Shown: positions 1-12,333 of the stretch, one piece after another | Position numbering within the stretch: the first letter of the stretch is position 1 | Layout of the letters: each line of letters starts with the position of its first letter | NCBI RefSeq assembly: GCF_000143415.4 | Contig: NW_003314392.1 | Coordinates: 72,433-136,432, forward strand | DNA length: 64,000 nucleotides | Direction: 5' to 3' | From: Selaginella moellendorffii | Lineage: Eukaryota; Streptophyta; Lycopodiopsida; Selaginellales; Selaginellaceae | Position numbers and translations under genes: made by a program | The notes under the pieces: generated by a model | Databases searched by the model: none | The model's input: the letters and a program-made list of their open reading frames with translations, nothing else | Told to the model about the DNA's origin: nothing

Positions 1-1077
1 CCGGCCCGCACCATTGCGATGGGTTTGACGCTGGGTTTTCGAGCGAGTGGGCAACATCCATGGCTCGGTTTGCGGTGGGACTTGAACCGTTGGAAAGCTT
101 GCGTGAGTCCACCCGTTTCCACAGAAACGGATCCCGATTTCGTTGCTCCACCGTCCCACACCATTGCAATGGGTTTTGTGCTGTTCCCGTTGCCATATCT
201 CGTGGACCGTGGGCCCCCTTTCGCCCTTGGGCACATGGGAGCAACTGGGGCGGTGCGCGCAACTGGCCCATGTGGCCAAGTACATTTTTCCATGTCCTGG
301 GCGCCTGCTTTTGTGGTTTTTCCCACGGAAGAAGATGCGTCCCACGTGGCGATCCGTGTGCCCGCCCGCACTCCGGCACCAACGGGGCCGGCCGGCGTGA
401 CGCCCCGGTCGCGGCCGTGCCAACGGATCGCGGGCCCCATGCGTGGGCAGACGCCGGGAGTGCATCTCACTCTCGAGGAAAACACCGCACTGGCGCTCGG
501 GCCTGCACTGGAACGCGACCCCAGGAGCGCCGTGGCGAAGCCCGCGTCGAGGGCATCGATCCGAATTGGCTGGGCCCCCCATGCCATGCTGGCACCGTGC
601 GTGCCTTGTCGAAAACGGCACACCCTTGCGACCGCTGGGCGAAAGGGGCAAACCCCGAGAGGTCCTTGCACCTCCTGTCACTGGGGAGGGTGCCCCCCAC
701 GAACACGAACCCAACGGCGCCAGTCCCCCGCGGTGCGCCCGCTCGGTTCACAGAAAACGGCCCCCAACGCCCGCATTCTCCATTCCTGAGGGAGAATATT
801 CCCTCCACTACTTAAATTGTGCCAAAAAGAGGTGGCTCCGGGTGGGTCTCGACCCAGGGACCTATTTGAGTGGACTTGTTTTTAGATTGGGGGTCTCTGC
901 CACTAGGCCTCTACCACCTCTCCGTTACATATTTCGTGTCGGTTAAATTTATTGGGTTTGTGGGGGAGGGGGTTTAACTAGCAAAGGGCGATTATGGGGA
1001 GCGCTTAGTGCGATTAAGTGGGGCTTAAGTTGGGGCAATCGCGGCCGTCGGTGCGGTGGGGTGGTTGACCGGCGGCG
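1..1077. repeat. Partial, divergent first monomer
   Basis: The window opens inside a 150-bp subrepeat. This monomer differs from the consensus more than its neighbours do. At about 448 it has gggcagacgcc where others have gggctgccgcc. At about 728-790 the sequence before the tRNA-like module is replaced by a related but different version, including ctgagggagaatattccctc, which is a near-palindrome. It may mark the edge of a different monomer subfamily that lies further left. Confidence 0.75.
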
Positions 1078-2326
1078 ATGAGTTTGACCGGCGGTCCCCG
1101 TGACACGTGGCTAGGGCTAGGGTCTGGATATGGGTTTTGCGCGAGTGGGCAAGATCCATGGCTCGGTTTGCGGTGGGACTTGAACCGTTGGAAAGCTTGC
1201 GTGAGTCCACCCGTTTCCACAGAAACGGATCTGGATTTCGTCGCTCCACCGGCCCGCACCATTGCGATGGGTTTGACGCTGGGTTTTCGAGCGAGTGGGC
1301 AACATCCATGGCTCGGTTTGCGGTGGGACTTGAACCGTTGGAAAGCTTGCGTGAGTCCACCCGTTTCCACAGAAACGGATCCCGATTTCGTTGCTCCACC
1401 GTCCCACACCATTGCAATGGGTTTTGTGCTGTTCCCGTTGCCATATCTCGTGGACCGTGGGCCCCCTTTCGCCCTTGGGCACATGGGAGCAACTGGGGCG
1501 GTGCGCGCAACTGGCCCATGTGGCCAAGTACATTTTTCCATGTCCTGGGCGCCTGCTTTTGTGGTTTTTCCCACGGAAGAAGATGCGTCCCACGTGGCGA
1601 TCCGTGTGCCCGCCCGCACTCCGGCACCAACGGGGCCGGCCGGCGTGACGCCCCGGTCGCGGCCGTGCCAACGGATCGCGGGCCCCATGCGTGGGCTGCC
1701 GCCGGGAGTGCATCTCACTCTCGAGGAAAACACCGCACTGGCGCTCGGGCCTGCACTGGAACGCGACCCCAGGAGCGCCGTGGCGAAGCCCGCGTCGAGG
1801 GCATCGATCCGAATTGGCTGGGCCCCCCATGCCATGCTGGCACCGTGCGTGCCTTGTCGAAAACGGCACACCCTTGCGACCGCTGGGCGAAAGGGGCAAA
1901 CCCCGAGAGGTCCTTGCACCTCCTGTCACTGGGGAGGGTGCCCCCCACGAACACGAACCCAACGGCGCCAGTCCCACGCGAAACGCACGCACGGTTCGCG
2001 AGAAAACGGCCCCCAACGCCCGCATTCTCCATTATTCCGAGAGAATATTCCCTCCACTACTTAAATTGTGCCAAAAAGAGGTGGCTCCGGGTGGGTCTCG
2101 ACCCAGGGACCTATTTGAGTGGACTTGTTTTTAGATTGGGGGTCTCTGCCACTAGGCCTCTACCACCTCTCCGTTACATATTTCGTGTCGGTTAAATTTA
2201 TTGGGTTTGTGGGGGAGGGGGTTTAACTAGCAAAGGGCGATTATGGGGAGCGCTTAGTGCGATTAAGTGGGGCTTAAGTTGGGGCAATCGCGGCCGTCGG
2301 TGCGGTGGGGTGGTTGACCGGCGGCG

Positions 2327-3425
2327 ATGAGTTTGACCGGCGGTCCCCGTGACACGTGGCTAGGGCTAGGGTCTGGATATGGGTTTTCGAGCGAGTGGGC
2401 AACATCCATGGCTCGGTTTGCGGTGGGACTTGAACCGTTGGAAAGCTTGCGTGAGTCACCCGTTTCCACAGAAACGGATCCCGATTTCGTTGCTCCACCG
2501 TCCCACACCATTGCAATGGGTTTTGTGCTGTTCCCGTTGCCATATCTCGTGGACCGTGGGCCCCCTTTCGCCCTTGGGCACATGGGAGCAACTGGGGCGG
2601 TGCGCGCAACTGGCCCATGTGGCCAAGTACATTTTTCCATGTCCTGGGCGCCTGCTTTTGTGGTTTTTCCCACGGAAGAAGATGCGTCCCACGTGGCGAT
2701 CCGTGTGCCCGCCCGCACTCCGGCACCAACGGGGCCGGCCGGCGTGACGCCCCGGTCGCGGCCGTGCCAACGGATCGCGGGCCCCATGCGTGGGCTGCCG
2801 CCGGGAGTGCATCTCACTCTCGAGGAAAACACCGCACTGGCGCTCGGGCCTGCACTGGAACGCGACCCCAGGAGCGCCGTGGCGAAGCCCGCGTCGAGGG
2901 CATCGATCCGAATTGGCTGGGCCCCCCATGCCATGCTGGCACCGTGCGTGCCTTGTCGAAAACGGCACACCCTTGCGACCGCTGGGCGAAAGGGGCAAAC
3001 CCCGAGAGGTCCTTGCACCTCCTGTCACTGGGGAGGGTGCCCCCCACGAACACGAACCCAACGGCGCCAGTCCCACGCGAAACGCACGCACGGTTCGCGA
3101 GAAAACGGCCCCCAACGCCCGCATTCTCCATTATTCCGAGAGAATATTCCCTCCACTACTTAAATTGTGCCAAAAAGAGGTGGCTCCGGGTGGGTCTCGA
3201 CCCAGGGACCTATTTGAGTGGACTTGTTTTTAGATTGGGGGTCTCTGCCACTAGGCCTCTACCAACTCTCCGTTACATATTTCGTGTCGGTTAAATTTAT
3301 TGGGTTTGTGGGGGAGGGGGTTTAACTAGCAAAGGGCGATTATGGGGAGCGCTTAGTGCGATTAAGTGGGGCTTAAGTTGGGGCAATCGCGGCCGTCGGT
3401 GCGGTGGGGTGGTTGACCGGCGGCG
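2327..3425. repeat. Short monomer with one subrepeat (1,099 bp)
   Basis: This monomer has lost one 150-bp subrepeat. The lead gatatggg runs into ttttcgagcgagtgggcaac, so the second-type subrepeat was kept, and a single C is missing in gagtcacccg. This is the expected product of unequal exchange between the two subrepeats. Confidence 0.88.
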
Positions 3426-3490
3426 ATGAGTTTGACCGGCGGTCCCCGTGACACGTGGCTAGGGCTAGGGTCTGGATATGGGTTTTGCGC

Positions 3491-3770
3491 GAGTGGGCAA
3501 GATCCATGGCTCGGTTTGCGGTGGGACTTGAACCGTTGGAAAGCTTGCGTGAGTCCACCCGTTTCCACAGAAACGGATCTGGATTTCGTCGCTCCACCGG
3601 CCCGCACCATTGCGATGGGTTTGACGCTGGGTTTTCGAGCGAGTGGGCAACATCCATGGCTCGGTTTGCGGTGGGACTTGAACCGTTGGAAAGCTTGCGT
3701 GAGTCCACCCGTTTCCACAGAAACGGATCCCGATTTCGTTGCTCCACCGTCCCACACCATTGCAATGGGT
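3491..3770. repeat. 150-bp internal subrepeats (two copies)
   Basis: Two direct copies begin with gagtgggcaa at 3491 and 3641, a period of exactly 150 bp. The first carries gatccatgg and ggatctggatttcgtcgc; the second carries catccatgg and ggatcccgatttcgttgc, so the two can be told apart. The second diverges after tgcaatgggt. Each holds a 7-bp inverted repeat, ccgtttc-caca-gaaacgg. Because 150 is a multiple of three, copy-number change keeps any reading frame. The same pair recurs in nearly every monomer. Confidence 0.92.
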
Positions 3771-4420
3771 TTTGTGCTGTTCCCGTTGCCATATCTCGTG
3801 GACCGTGGGCCCCCTTTCGCCCTTGGGCACATGGGAGCAACTGGGGCGGTGCGCGCAACTGGCCCATGTGGCCAAGTACATTTTTCCATGTCCTGGGCGC
3901 CTGCTTTTGTGGTTTTTCCCACGGAAGAAGATGCGTCCCACGTGGCGATCCGTGTGCCCGCCCGCACTCCGGCACCAACGGGGCCGGCCGGCGTGACGCC
4001 CCGGTCGCGGCCGTGCCAACGGATCGCGGGCCCCATGCGTGGGCTGCCGCCGGGAGTGCATCTCACTCTCGAGGAAAACACCGCACTGGCGCTCGGGCCT
4101 GCACTGGAACGCGACCCCAGGAGCGCCGTGGCGAAGCCCGCGTCGAGGGCATCGATCCGAATTGGCTGGGCCCCCCATGCCATGCTGGCACCGTGCGTGC
4201 CTTGTCGAAAACGGCACACCCTTGCGACCGCTGGGCGAAAGGGGCAAACCCCGAGAGGTCCTTGCACCTCCTGTCACTGGGGAGGGTGCCCCCCACGAAC
4301 ACGAACCCAACGGCGCCAGTCCCACGCGAAACGCACGCACGGTTCGCGAGAAAACGGCCCCCAACGCCCGCATTCTCCATTATTCCGAGAGAATATTCCC
4401 TCCACTACTTAAATTGTGCC

Positions 4421-4425
4421 AAAAA
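4421..4425 (-). terminator. T5 run after the tRNA-like sequence
   Basis: Five consecutive T on the minus strand (aaaaa on the plus strand) begin directly after the terminal CCACCTC. RNA polymerase III terminates at runs of four or more T, so the position fits a Pol III transcription unit. The run recurs in the monomers. Confidence 0.45.
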
Positions 4426-4517
4426 GAGGTGGCTCCGGGTGGGTCTCGACCCAGGGACCTATTTGAGTGGACTTGTTTTTAGATTGGGGGTCTCTGCCAC
4501 TAGGCCTCTACCACCTC
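4426..4517 (-). ncRNA. tRNA-like sequence (possible Pol III unit), one per monomer
   Basis: On the minus strand this 92-nt segment starts GAGGTGG and ends CCACCTC, a perfect 7-bp pairing like a tRNA acceptor stem. An A-box-like stretch, ggcctagtggcagag, lies near its 5' end. A B-box-like gggtcgagacc lies near its 3' end and matches ggttcgannCC at all but the third base. Five T residues follow directly, as expected of a Pol III terminator. I could not fold a convincing D-arm or a normal anticodon loop, so it is probably a tRNA relative, a SINE head or a decayed tRNA rather than a working tRNA. It recurs in every monomer; the first copy is 829-920. The B-box region is also the insertion target of the LINEs in this window. 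Confidence 0.6.
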
Positions 4518-5590
4518 TCCGTTACATATTTCGTGTCGGTTAAATTTATTGGGTTTGTGGGGGAGGGGGTTTAACTAGCAAAGGGCGATTATGGGGAGCG
4601 CTTAGTGCGATTAAGTGGGGCTTAAGTTGGGGCAATCGCGGCCGTCGGTGCGGTGGGGTGGTTGACCGGCGGCGATGAGTTTGACCGGCGGTCCCCGTGA
4701 CACGTGGCTAGGGCTAGGGTCTGGATATGGGTTTTGCGCGAGTGGGCAAGATCCATGGCTCGGTTTGCGGTGGGACTTGAACCGTTGGAAAGCTTGCGTG
4801 AGTCCACCCGTTTCCACAGAAACGGATCTGGATTTCGTCGCTCCACCGGCCCGCACCATTGCGATGGGTTTGACGCTGGGTTTTCGAGCGAGTGGGCAAC
4901 ATCCATGGCTCGGTTTGCGGTGGGACTTGAACCGTTGGAAAGCTTGCGTGAGTCCACCCGTTTCCACAGAAACGGATCCCGATTTCGTTGCTCCACCGTC
5001 CCACACCATTGCAATGGGTTTTGTGCTGTTCCCGTTGCCATATCTCGTGGACCGTGGGCCCCCTTTCGCCCTTGGGCACATGGGAGCAACTGGGGCGGTG
5101 CGCGCAACTGGCCCATGTGGCCAAGTACATTTTTCCATGTCCTGGGCGCCTGCTTTTGTGGTTTTTCCCACGGAAGAAGATGCGTCCCACGTGGCGATCC
5201 GTGTGCCCGCCCGCACTCCGGCACCAACGGGGCCGGCCGGCGTGACGCCCCGGTCGCGGCCGTGCCAACGGATCGCGGGCCCCATGCGTGGGCTGCCGCC
5301 GGGAGTGCATCTCACTCTCGAGGAAAACACCGCACTGGCGCTCGGGCCTGCACTGGAACGCGACCCCAGGAGCGCCGTGGCGAAGCCCGCGTCGAGGGCA
5401 TCGATCCGAATTGGCTGGGCCCCCCATGCCATGCTGGCACCGTGCGTGCCTTGTCGAAAACGGCACACCCTTGCGACCGCTGGGCGAAAGGGGCAAACCC
5501 CGAGAGGTCCTTGCACCTCCTGTCACTGGGGAGGGTGCCCCCCACGAACACGAACCCAACGGCGCCAGTCCCACGCGAAACGCACGCACG

Positions 5591-5716
5591 GTTTCGCGAG
5601 AAAAACGGACGCCCCAGACGCCACGCATTACTCCATTATTTGCCGAGAGAAGTATTCCCTCCCACTACTTAGAATTGTGCCAAAAAGAAGGTGGGCTCCG
5701 GGTGGGTCTCGACCCG
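5591..5716. other. Patch of single-base insertions in one monomer
   Basis: Compared with all other monomers this patch gains 15 bases, scattered as one- and two-base insertions (gtttcgcg, gaaaaacgg, cattactcc, aagaaggtgggc, gacccgaggg). I see no compensating deletions. It explains the 1,264-bp length of the monomer at 4675. The pattern resembles uncorrected long-read insertion errors more than biological divergence. Confidence 0.75.
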
Positions 5717-8700
5717 AGGGACCTATTTGAGTGGACTTGTTTTTAGATTGGGGGTCTCTGCCACTAGGCCTCTACCACCTCTCCGTTACATATTTCGTGT
5801 CGGTTAAATTTATTGGGTTTGTGGGGGAGGGGGTTTAACTAGCAAAGGGCGATTATGGGGAGCGCTTAGTGCGATTAAGTGGGGCTTAAGTTGGGGCAAT
5901 CGCGGCCGTCGGTGCGGTGGGGTGGTTGACCGGCGGCGATGAGTTTGACCGGCGGTCCCCGTGACACGTGGCTAGGGCTAGGGTCTGGATATGGGTTTTG
6001 CGCGAGTGGGCAAGATCCATGGCTCGGTTTGCGGTGGGACTTGAACCGTTGGAAAGCTTGCGTGAGTCCACCCGTTTCCACAGAAACGGATCTGGATTTC
6101 GTCGCTCCACCGGCCCGCACCATTGCGATGGGTTTGACGCTGGGTTTTCGAGCGAGTGGGCAACATCCATGGCTCGGTTTGCGGTGGGACTTGAACCGTT
6201 GGAAAGCTTGCGTGAGTCCACCCGTTTCCACAGAAACGGATCCCGATTTCGTTGCTCCACCGTCCCACACCATTGCAATGGGTTTTGTGCTGTTCCCGTT
6301 GCCATATCTCGTGGACCGTGGGCCCCCTTTCGCCCTTGGGCACATGGGAGCAACTGGGGCGGTGCGCGCAACTGGCCCATGTGGCCAAGTACATTTTTCC
6401 ATGTCCTGGGCGCCTGCTTTTGTGGTTTTTCCCACGGAAGAAGATGCGTCCCACGTGGCGATCCGTGTGCCCGCCCGCACTCCGGCACCAACGGGGCCGG
6501 CCGGCGTGACGCCCCGGTCGCGGCCGTGCCAACGGATCGCGGGCCCCATGCGTGGGCTGCCGCCGGGAGTGCATCTCACTCTCGAGGAAAACACCGCACT
6601 GGCGCTCGGGCCTGCACTGGAACGCGACCCCAGGAGCGCCGTGGCGAAGCCCGCGTCGAGGGCATCGATCCGAATTGGCTGGGCCCCCCATGCCATGCTG
6701 GCACCGTGCGTGCCTTGTCGAAAACGGCACACCCTTGCGACCGCTGGGCGAAAGGGGCAAACCCCGAGAGGTCCTTGCACCTCCTGTCACTGGGGAGGGT
6801 GCCCCCCACGAACACGAACCCAACGGCGCCAGTCCCACGCGAAACGCACGCACGGTTCGCGAGAAAACGGCCCCCAACGCCCGCATTCTCCATTATTCCG
6901 AGAGAATATTCCCTCCACTACTTAAATTGTGCCAAAAAGAGGTGGCTCCGGGTGGGTCTCGACCCAGGGACCTATTTGAGTGGACTTGTTTTTAGATTGG
7001 GGGTCTCTGCCACTAGGCCTCTACCACCTCTCCGTTACATATTTCGTGTCGGTTAAATTTATTGGGTTTGTGGGGGAGGGGGTTTAACTAGCAAAGGGCG
7101 ATTATGGGGAGCGCTTAGTGCGATTAAGTGGGGCTTAAGTTGGGGCAATCGCGGCCGTCGGTGCGGTGGGGTGGTTGACCGGCGGCGATGAGTTTGACCG
7201 GCGGTCCCCGTGACACGTGGCTAGGGCTAGGGTCTGGATATGGGTTTTGCGCGAGTGGGCAAGATCCATGGCTCGGTTTGCGGTGGGACTTGAACCGTTG
7301 GAAAGCTTGCGTGAGTCCACCCGTTTCCACAGAAACGGATCTGGATTTCGTCGCTCCACCGGCCCGCACCATTGCGATGGGTTTGACGCTGGGTTTTCGA
7401 GCGAGTGGGCAACATCCATGGCTCGGTTTGCGGTGGGACTTGAACCGTTGGAAAGCTTGCGTGAGTCCACCCGTTTCCACAGAAACGGATCCCGATTTCG
7501 TTGCTCCACCGTCCCACACCATTGCAATGGGTTTTGTGCTGTTCCCGTTGCCATATCTCGTGGACCGTGGGCCCCCTTTCGCCCTTGGGCACATGGGAGC
7601 AACTGGGGCGGTGCGCGCAACTGGCCCATGTGGCCAAGTACATTTTTCCATGTCCTGGGCGCCTGCTTTTGTGGTTTTTCCCACGGAAGAAGATGCGTCC
7701 CACGTGGCGATCCGTGTGCCCGCCCGCACTCCGGCACCAACGGGGCCGGCCGGCGTGACGCCCCGGTCGCGGCCGTGCCAACGGATCGCGGGCCCCATGC
7801 GTGGGCTGCCGCCGGGAGTGCATCTCACTCTCGAGGAAAACACCGCACTGGCGCTCGGGCCTGCACTGGAACGCGACCCCAGGAGCGCCGTGGCGAAGCC
7901 CGCGTCGAGGGCATCGATCCGAATTGGCTGGGCCCCCCATGCCATGCTGGCACCGTGCGTGCCTTGTCGAAAACGGCACACCCTTGCGACCGCTGGGCGA
8001 AAGGGGCAAACCCCGAGAGGTCCTTGCACCTCCTGTCACTGGGGAGGGTGCCCCCCACGAACACGAACCCAACGGCGCCAGTCCCACGCGAAACGCACGC
8101 ACGGTTCGCGAGAAAACGGCCCCCAACGCCCGCATTCTCCATTATTCCGAGAGAATATTCCCTCCACTACTTAAATTGTGCCAAAAAGAGGTGGCTCCGG
8201 GTGGGTCTCGACCCAGGGACCTATTTGAGTGGACTTGTTTTTAGATTGGGGGTCTCTGCCACTAGGCCTCTACCACCTCTCCGTTACATATTTCGTGTCG
8301 GTTAAATTTATTGGGTTTGTGGGGGAGGGGGTTTAACTAGCAAAGGGCGATTATGGGGAGCGCTTAGTGCGATTAAGTGGGGCTTAAGTTGGGGCAATCG
8401 CGGCCGTCGGTGCGGTGGGGTGGTTGACCGGCGGCGATGAGTTTGACCGGCGGTCCCCGTGACACGTGGCTAGGGCTAGGGTCTGGATATGGGTTTTGCG
8501 CGAGTGGGCAAGATCCATGGCTCGGTTTGCGGTGGGACTTGAACCGTTGGAAAGCTTGCGTGAGTCCACCCGTTTCCACAGAAACGGATCTGGATTTCGT
8601 CGCTCCACCGGCCCGCACCATTGCGATGGGTTTGACGCTGGGTTTTCGAGCGAGTGGGCAACATCCATGGCTCGGTTTGCGGTGGGACTTGAACCGTTGG

Positions 8701-10934
8701 AAAGCTTGCGTGAGTCCACCCGTTTCCACAGAAACGGATCCCGATTTCGTTGCTCCACCGTCCCACACCATTGCAATGGGTTTTGTGCTGTTCCCGTTGC
8801 CATATCTCGTGGACCGTGGGCCCCCTTTCGCCCTTGGGCACATGGGAGCAACTGGGGCGGTGCGCGCAACTGGCCCATGTGGCCAAGTACATTTTTCCAT
8901 GTCCTGGGCGCCTGCTTTTGTGGTTTTTCCCACGGAAGAAGATGCGTCCCACGTGGCGATCCGTGTGCCCGCCCGCACTCCGGCACCAACGGGGCCGGCC
9001 GGCGTGACGCCCCGGTCGCGGCCGTGCCAACGGATCGCGGGCCCCATGCGTGGGCTGCCGCCGGGAGTGCATCTCACTCTCGAGGAAAACACCGCACTGG
9101 CGCTCGGGCCTGCACTGGAACGCGACCCCAGGAGCGCCGTGGCGAAGCCCGCGTCGAGGGCATCGATCCGAATTGGCTGGGCCCCCCATGCCATGCTGGC
9201 ACCGTGCGTGCCTTGTCGAAAACGGCACACCCTTGCGACCGCTGGGCGAAAGGGGCAAACCCCGAGAGGTCCTTGCACCTCCTGTCACTGGGGAGGGTGC
9301 CCCCCACGAACACGAACCCAACGGCGCCAGTCCCACGCGAAACGCACGCACGGTTCGCGAGAAAACGGCCCCCAACGCCCGCATTCTCCATTATTCCGAG
9401 AGAATATTCCCTCCACTACTTAAATTGTGCCAAAAAGAGGTGGCTCCGGGTGGGTCTCGACCCAGGGACCTATTTGAGTGGACTTGTTTTTAGATTGGGG
9501 GTCTCTGCCACTAGGCCTCTACCACCTCTCCGTTACATATTTCGTGTCGGTTAAATTTATTGGGTTTGTGGGGGAGGGGGTTTAACTAGCAAAGGGCGAT
9601 TATGGGGAGCGCTTAGTGCGATTAAGTGGGGCTTAAGTTGGGGCAATCGCGGCCGTCGGTGCGGTGGGGTGGTTGACCGGCGGCGATGAGTTTGACCGGC
9701 GGTCCCCGTGACACGTGGCTAGGGCTAGGGTCTGGATATGGGTTTTGCGCGAGTGGGCAAGATCCATGGCTCGGTTTGCGGTGGGACTTGAACCGTTGGA
9801 AAGCTTGCGTGAGTCCACCCGTTTCCACAGAAACGGATCTGGATTTCGTCGCTCCACCGGCCCGCACCATTGCGATGGGTTTGACGCTGGGTTTTCGAGC
9901 GAGTGGGCAACATCCATGGCTCGGTTTGCGGTGGGACTTGAACCGTTGGAAAGCTTGCGTGAGTCCACCCGTTTCCACAGAAACGGATCCCGATTTCGTT
10001 GCTCCACCGTCCCACACCATTGCAATGGGTTTTGTGCTGTTCCCGTTGCCATATCTCGTGGACCGTGGGCCCCCTTTCGCCCTTGGGCACATGGGAGCAA
10101 CTGGGGCGGTGCGCGCAACTGGCCCATGTGGCCAAGTACATTTTTCCATGTCCTGGGCGCCTGCTTTTGTGGTTTTTCCCACGGAAGAAGATGCGTCCCA
10201 CGTGGCGATCCGTGTGCCCGCCCGCACTCCGGCACCAACGGGGCCGGCCGGCGTGACGCCCCGGTCGCGGCCGTGCCAACGGATCGCGGGCCCCATGCGT
10301 GGGCTGCCGCCGGGAGTGCATCTCACTCTCGAGGAAAACACCGCACTGGCGCTCGGGCCTGCACTGGAACGCGACCCCAGGAGCGCCGTGGCGAAGCCCG
10401 CGTCGAGGGCATCGATCCGAATTGGCTGGGCCCCCCATGCCATGCTGGCACCGTGCGTGCCTTGTCGAAAACGGCACACCCTTGCGACCGCTGGGCGAAA
10501 GGGGCAAACCCCGAGAGGTCCTTGCACCTCCTGTCACTGGGGAGGGTGCCCCCCACGAACACGAACCCAACGGCGCCAGTCCCACGCGAAACGCACGCAC
10601 GGTTCGCGAGAAAACGGCCCCCAACGCCCGCATTCTCCATTATTCCGAGAGAATATTCCCTCCACTACTTAAATTGTGCCAAAAAGAGGTGGCTCCGGGT
10701 GGGTCTCGACCCAGGGACCTATTTGAGTGGACTTGTTTTTAGATTGGGGGTCTCTGCCACTAGGCCTCTACCACCTCTCCGTTACATATTTCGTGTCGGT
10801 TAAATTTATTGGGTTTGTGGGGGAGGGGGTTTAACTAGCAAAGGGCGATTATGGGGAGCGCTTAGTGCGATTAAGTGGGGCTTAAGTTGGGGCAATCGCG
10901 GCCGTCGGTGCGGTGGGGTGGTTGACCGGCGGCG

Positions 10935-12333
10935 ATGAGTTTGACCGGCGGTCCCCGTGACACGTGGCTAGGGCTAGGGTCTGGATATGGGTTTTGCGCG
11001 AGTGGGCAAGATCCATGGCTCGGTTTGCGGTGGGACTTGAACCGTTGGAAAGCTTGCGTGAGTCCACCCGTTTCCACAGAAACGGATCTGGATTTCGTCG
11101 CTCCACCGGCCCGCACCATTGCGATGGGTTTGACGCTGGGTTTTCGAGCGAGTGGGCAACATCCATGGCTCGGTTTGCGGTGGGACTTGAACCGTTGGAA
11201 AGCTTGCGTGAGTCCACCCGTTTCCACAGAAACGGATCTGGATTTCGTCGCTCCACCGGCCCGCACCATTGCGATGGGTTTGACGCTGGGTTTTCGAGCG
11301 AGTGGGCAACATCCATGGCTCGGTTTGCGGTGGGACTTGAACCGTTGGAAAGCTTGCGTGAGTCCACCCGTTTCCACAGAAACGGATCCCGATTTCGTTG
11401 CTCCACCGTCCCACACCATTGCAATGGGTTTTGTGCTGTTCCCGTTGCCATATCTCGTGGACCGTGGGCCCCCTTTCGCCCTTGGGCACATGGGAGCAAC
11501 TGGGGCGGTGCGCGCAACTGGCCCATGTGGCCAAGTACATTTTTCCATGTCCTGGGCGCCTGCTTTTGTGGTTTTTCCCACGGAAGAAGATGCGTCCCAC
11601 GTGGCGATCCGTGTGCCCGCCCGCACTCCGGCACCAACGGGGCCGGCCGGCGTGACGCCCCGGTCGCGGCCGTGCCAACGGATCGCGGGCCCCATGCGTG
11701 GGCTGCCGCCGGGAGTGCATCTCACTCTCGAGGAAAACACCGCACTGGCGCTCGGGCCTGCACTGGAACGCGACCCCAGGAGCGCCGTGGCGAAGCCCGC
11801 GTCGAGGGCATCGATCCGAATTGGCTGGGCCCCCCATGCCATGCTGGCACCGTGCGTGCCTTGTCGAAAACGGCACACCCTTGCGACCGCTGGGCGAAAG
11901 GGGCAAACCCCGAGAGGTCCTTGCACCTCCTGTCACTGGGGAGGGTGCCCCCCACGAACACGAACCCAACGGCGCCAGTCCCACGCGAAACGCACGCACG
12001 GTTCGCGAGAAAACGGCCCCCAACGCCCGCATTCTCCATTATTCCGAGAGAATATTCCCTCCACTACTTAAATTGTGCCAAAAAGAGGTGGCTCCGGGTG
12101 GGTCTCGACCCAGGGACCTATTTGAGTGGACTTGTTTTTAGATTGGGGGTCTCTGCCACTAGGCCTCTACCACCTCTCCGTTACATATTTCGTGTCGGTT
12201 AAATTTATTGGGTTTGTGGGGGAGGGGGTTTAACTAGCAAAGGGCGATTATGGGGAGCGCTTAGTGCGATTAAGTGGGGCTTAAGTTGGGGCAATCGCGG
12301 CCGTCGGTGCGGTGGGGTGGTTGACCGGCGGCG
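10935..12333. repeat. Long monomer with three subrepeats (1,399 bp)
   Basis: Three 150-bp subrepeats lie in tandem. The middle one is a hybrid, with the catccatgg start of the second type and the ggatctggatttcgtcgc end of the first type. It is the reciprocal product of the exchange that gives one-subrepeat monomers. Confidence 0.88.

Larger units (their letters stand above)
3426..4674. repeat. Representative 1,249-bp satellite monomer
   Basis: This is a standard copy, usable as reference for the whole array. In order it holds a short unique lead, two 150-bp subrepeats (from 3491), a GC-rich body of about 600 bp, an AT-richer patch (gagaatattccctcc near 4387), the tRNA-like module on the minus strand (4426-4517), and an AT-rich/G-rich spacer with gggggagggggtttaact that leads into the next monomer. 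From about 3455 to 4380 most of the six reading frames lack stop codons. None resembles a known protein. Confidence 0.9.

Noticed and set aside
829-920. A normal functional tRNA gene
   Set aside because: Terminal stem, boxes and terminator are suggestive, but the D-arm and anticodon arm do not fold and the T-arm is irregular. I call it only tRNA-like.
1078-2195. Open frames of up to 362 codons (up to 412 in long monomers) on both strands of each satellite monomer as protein genes
   Set aside because: They overlap one another in most frames, have no recognisable domain, are Pro/Arg/Cys-rich as expected for non-coding GC-rich DNA, and change length with subrepeat number. I treat them as by-products of composition.
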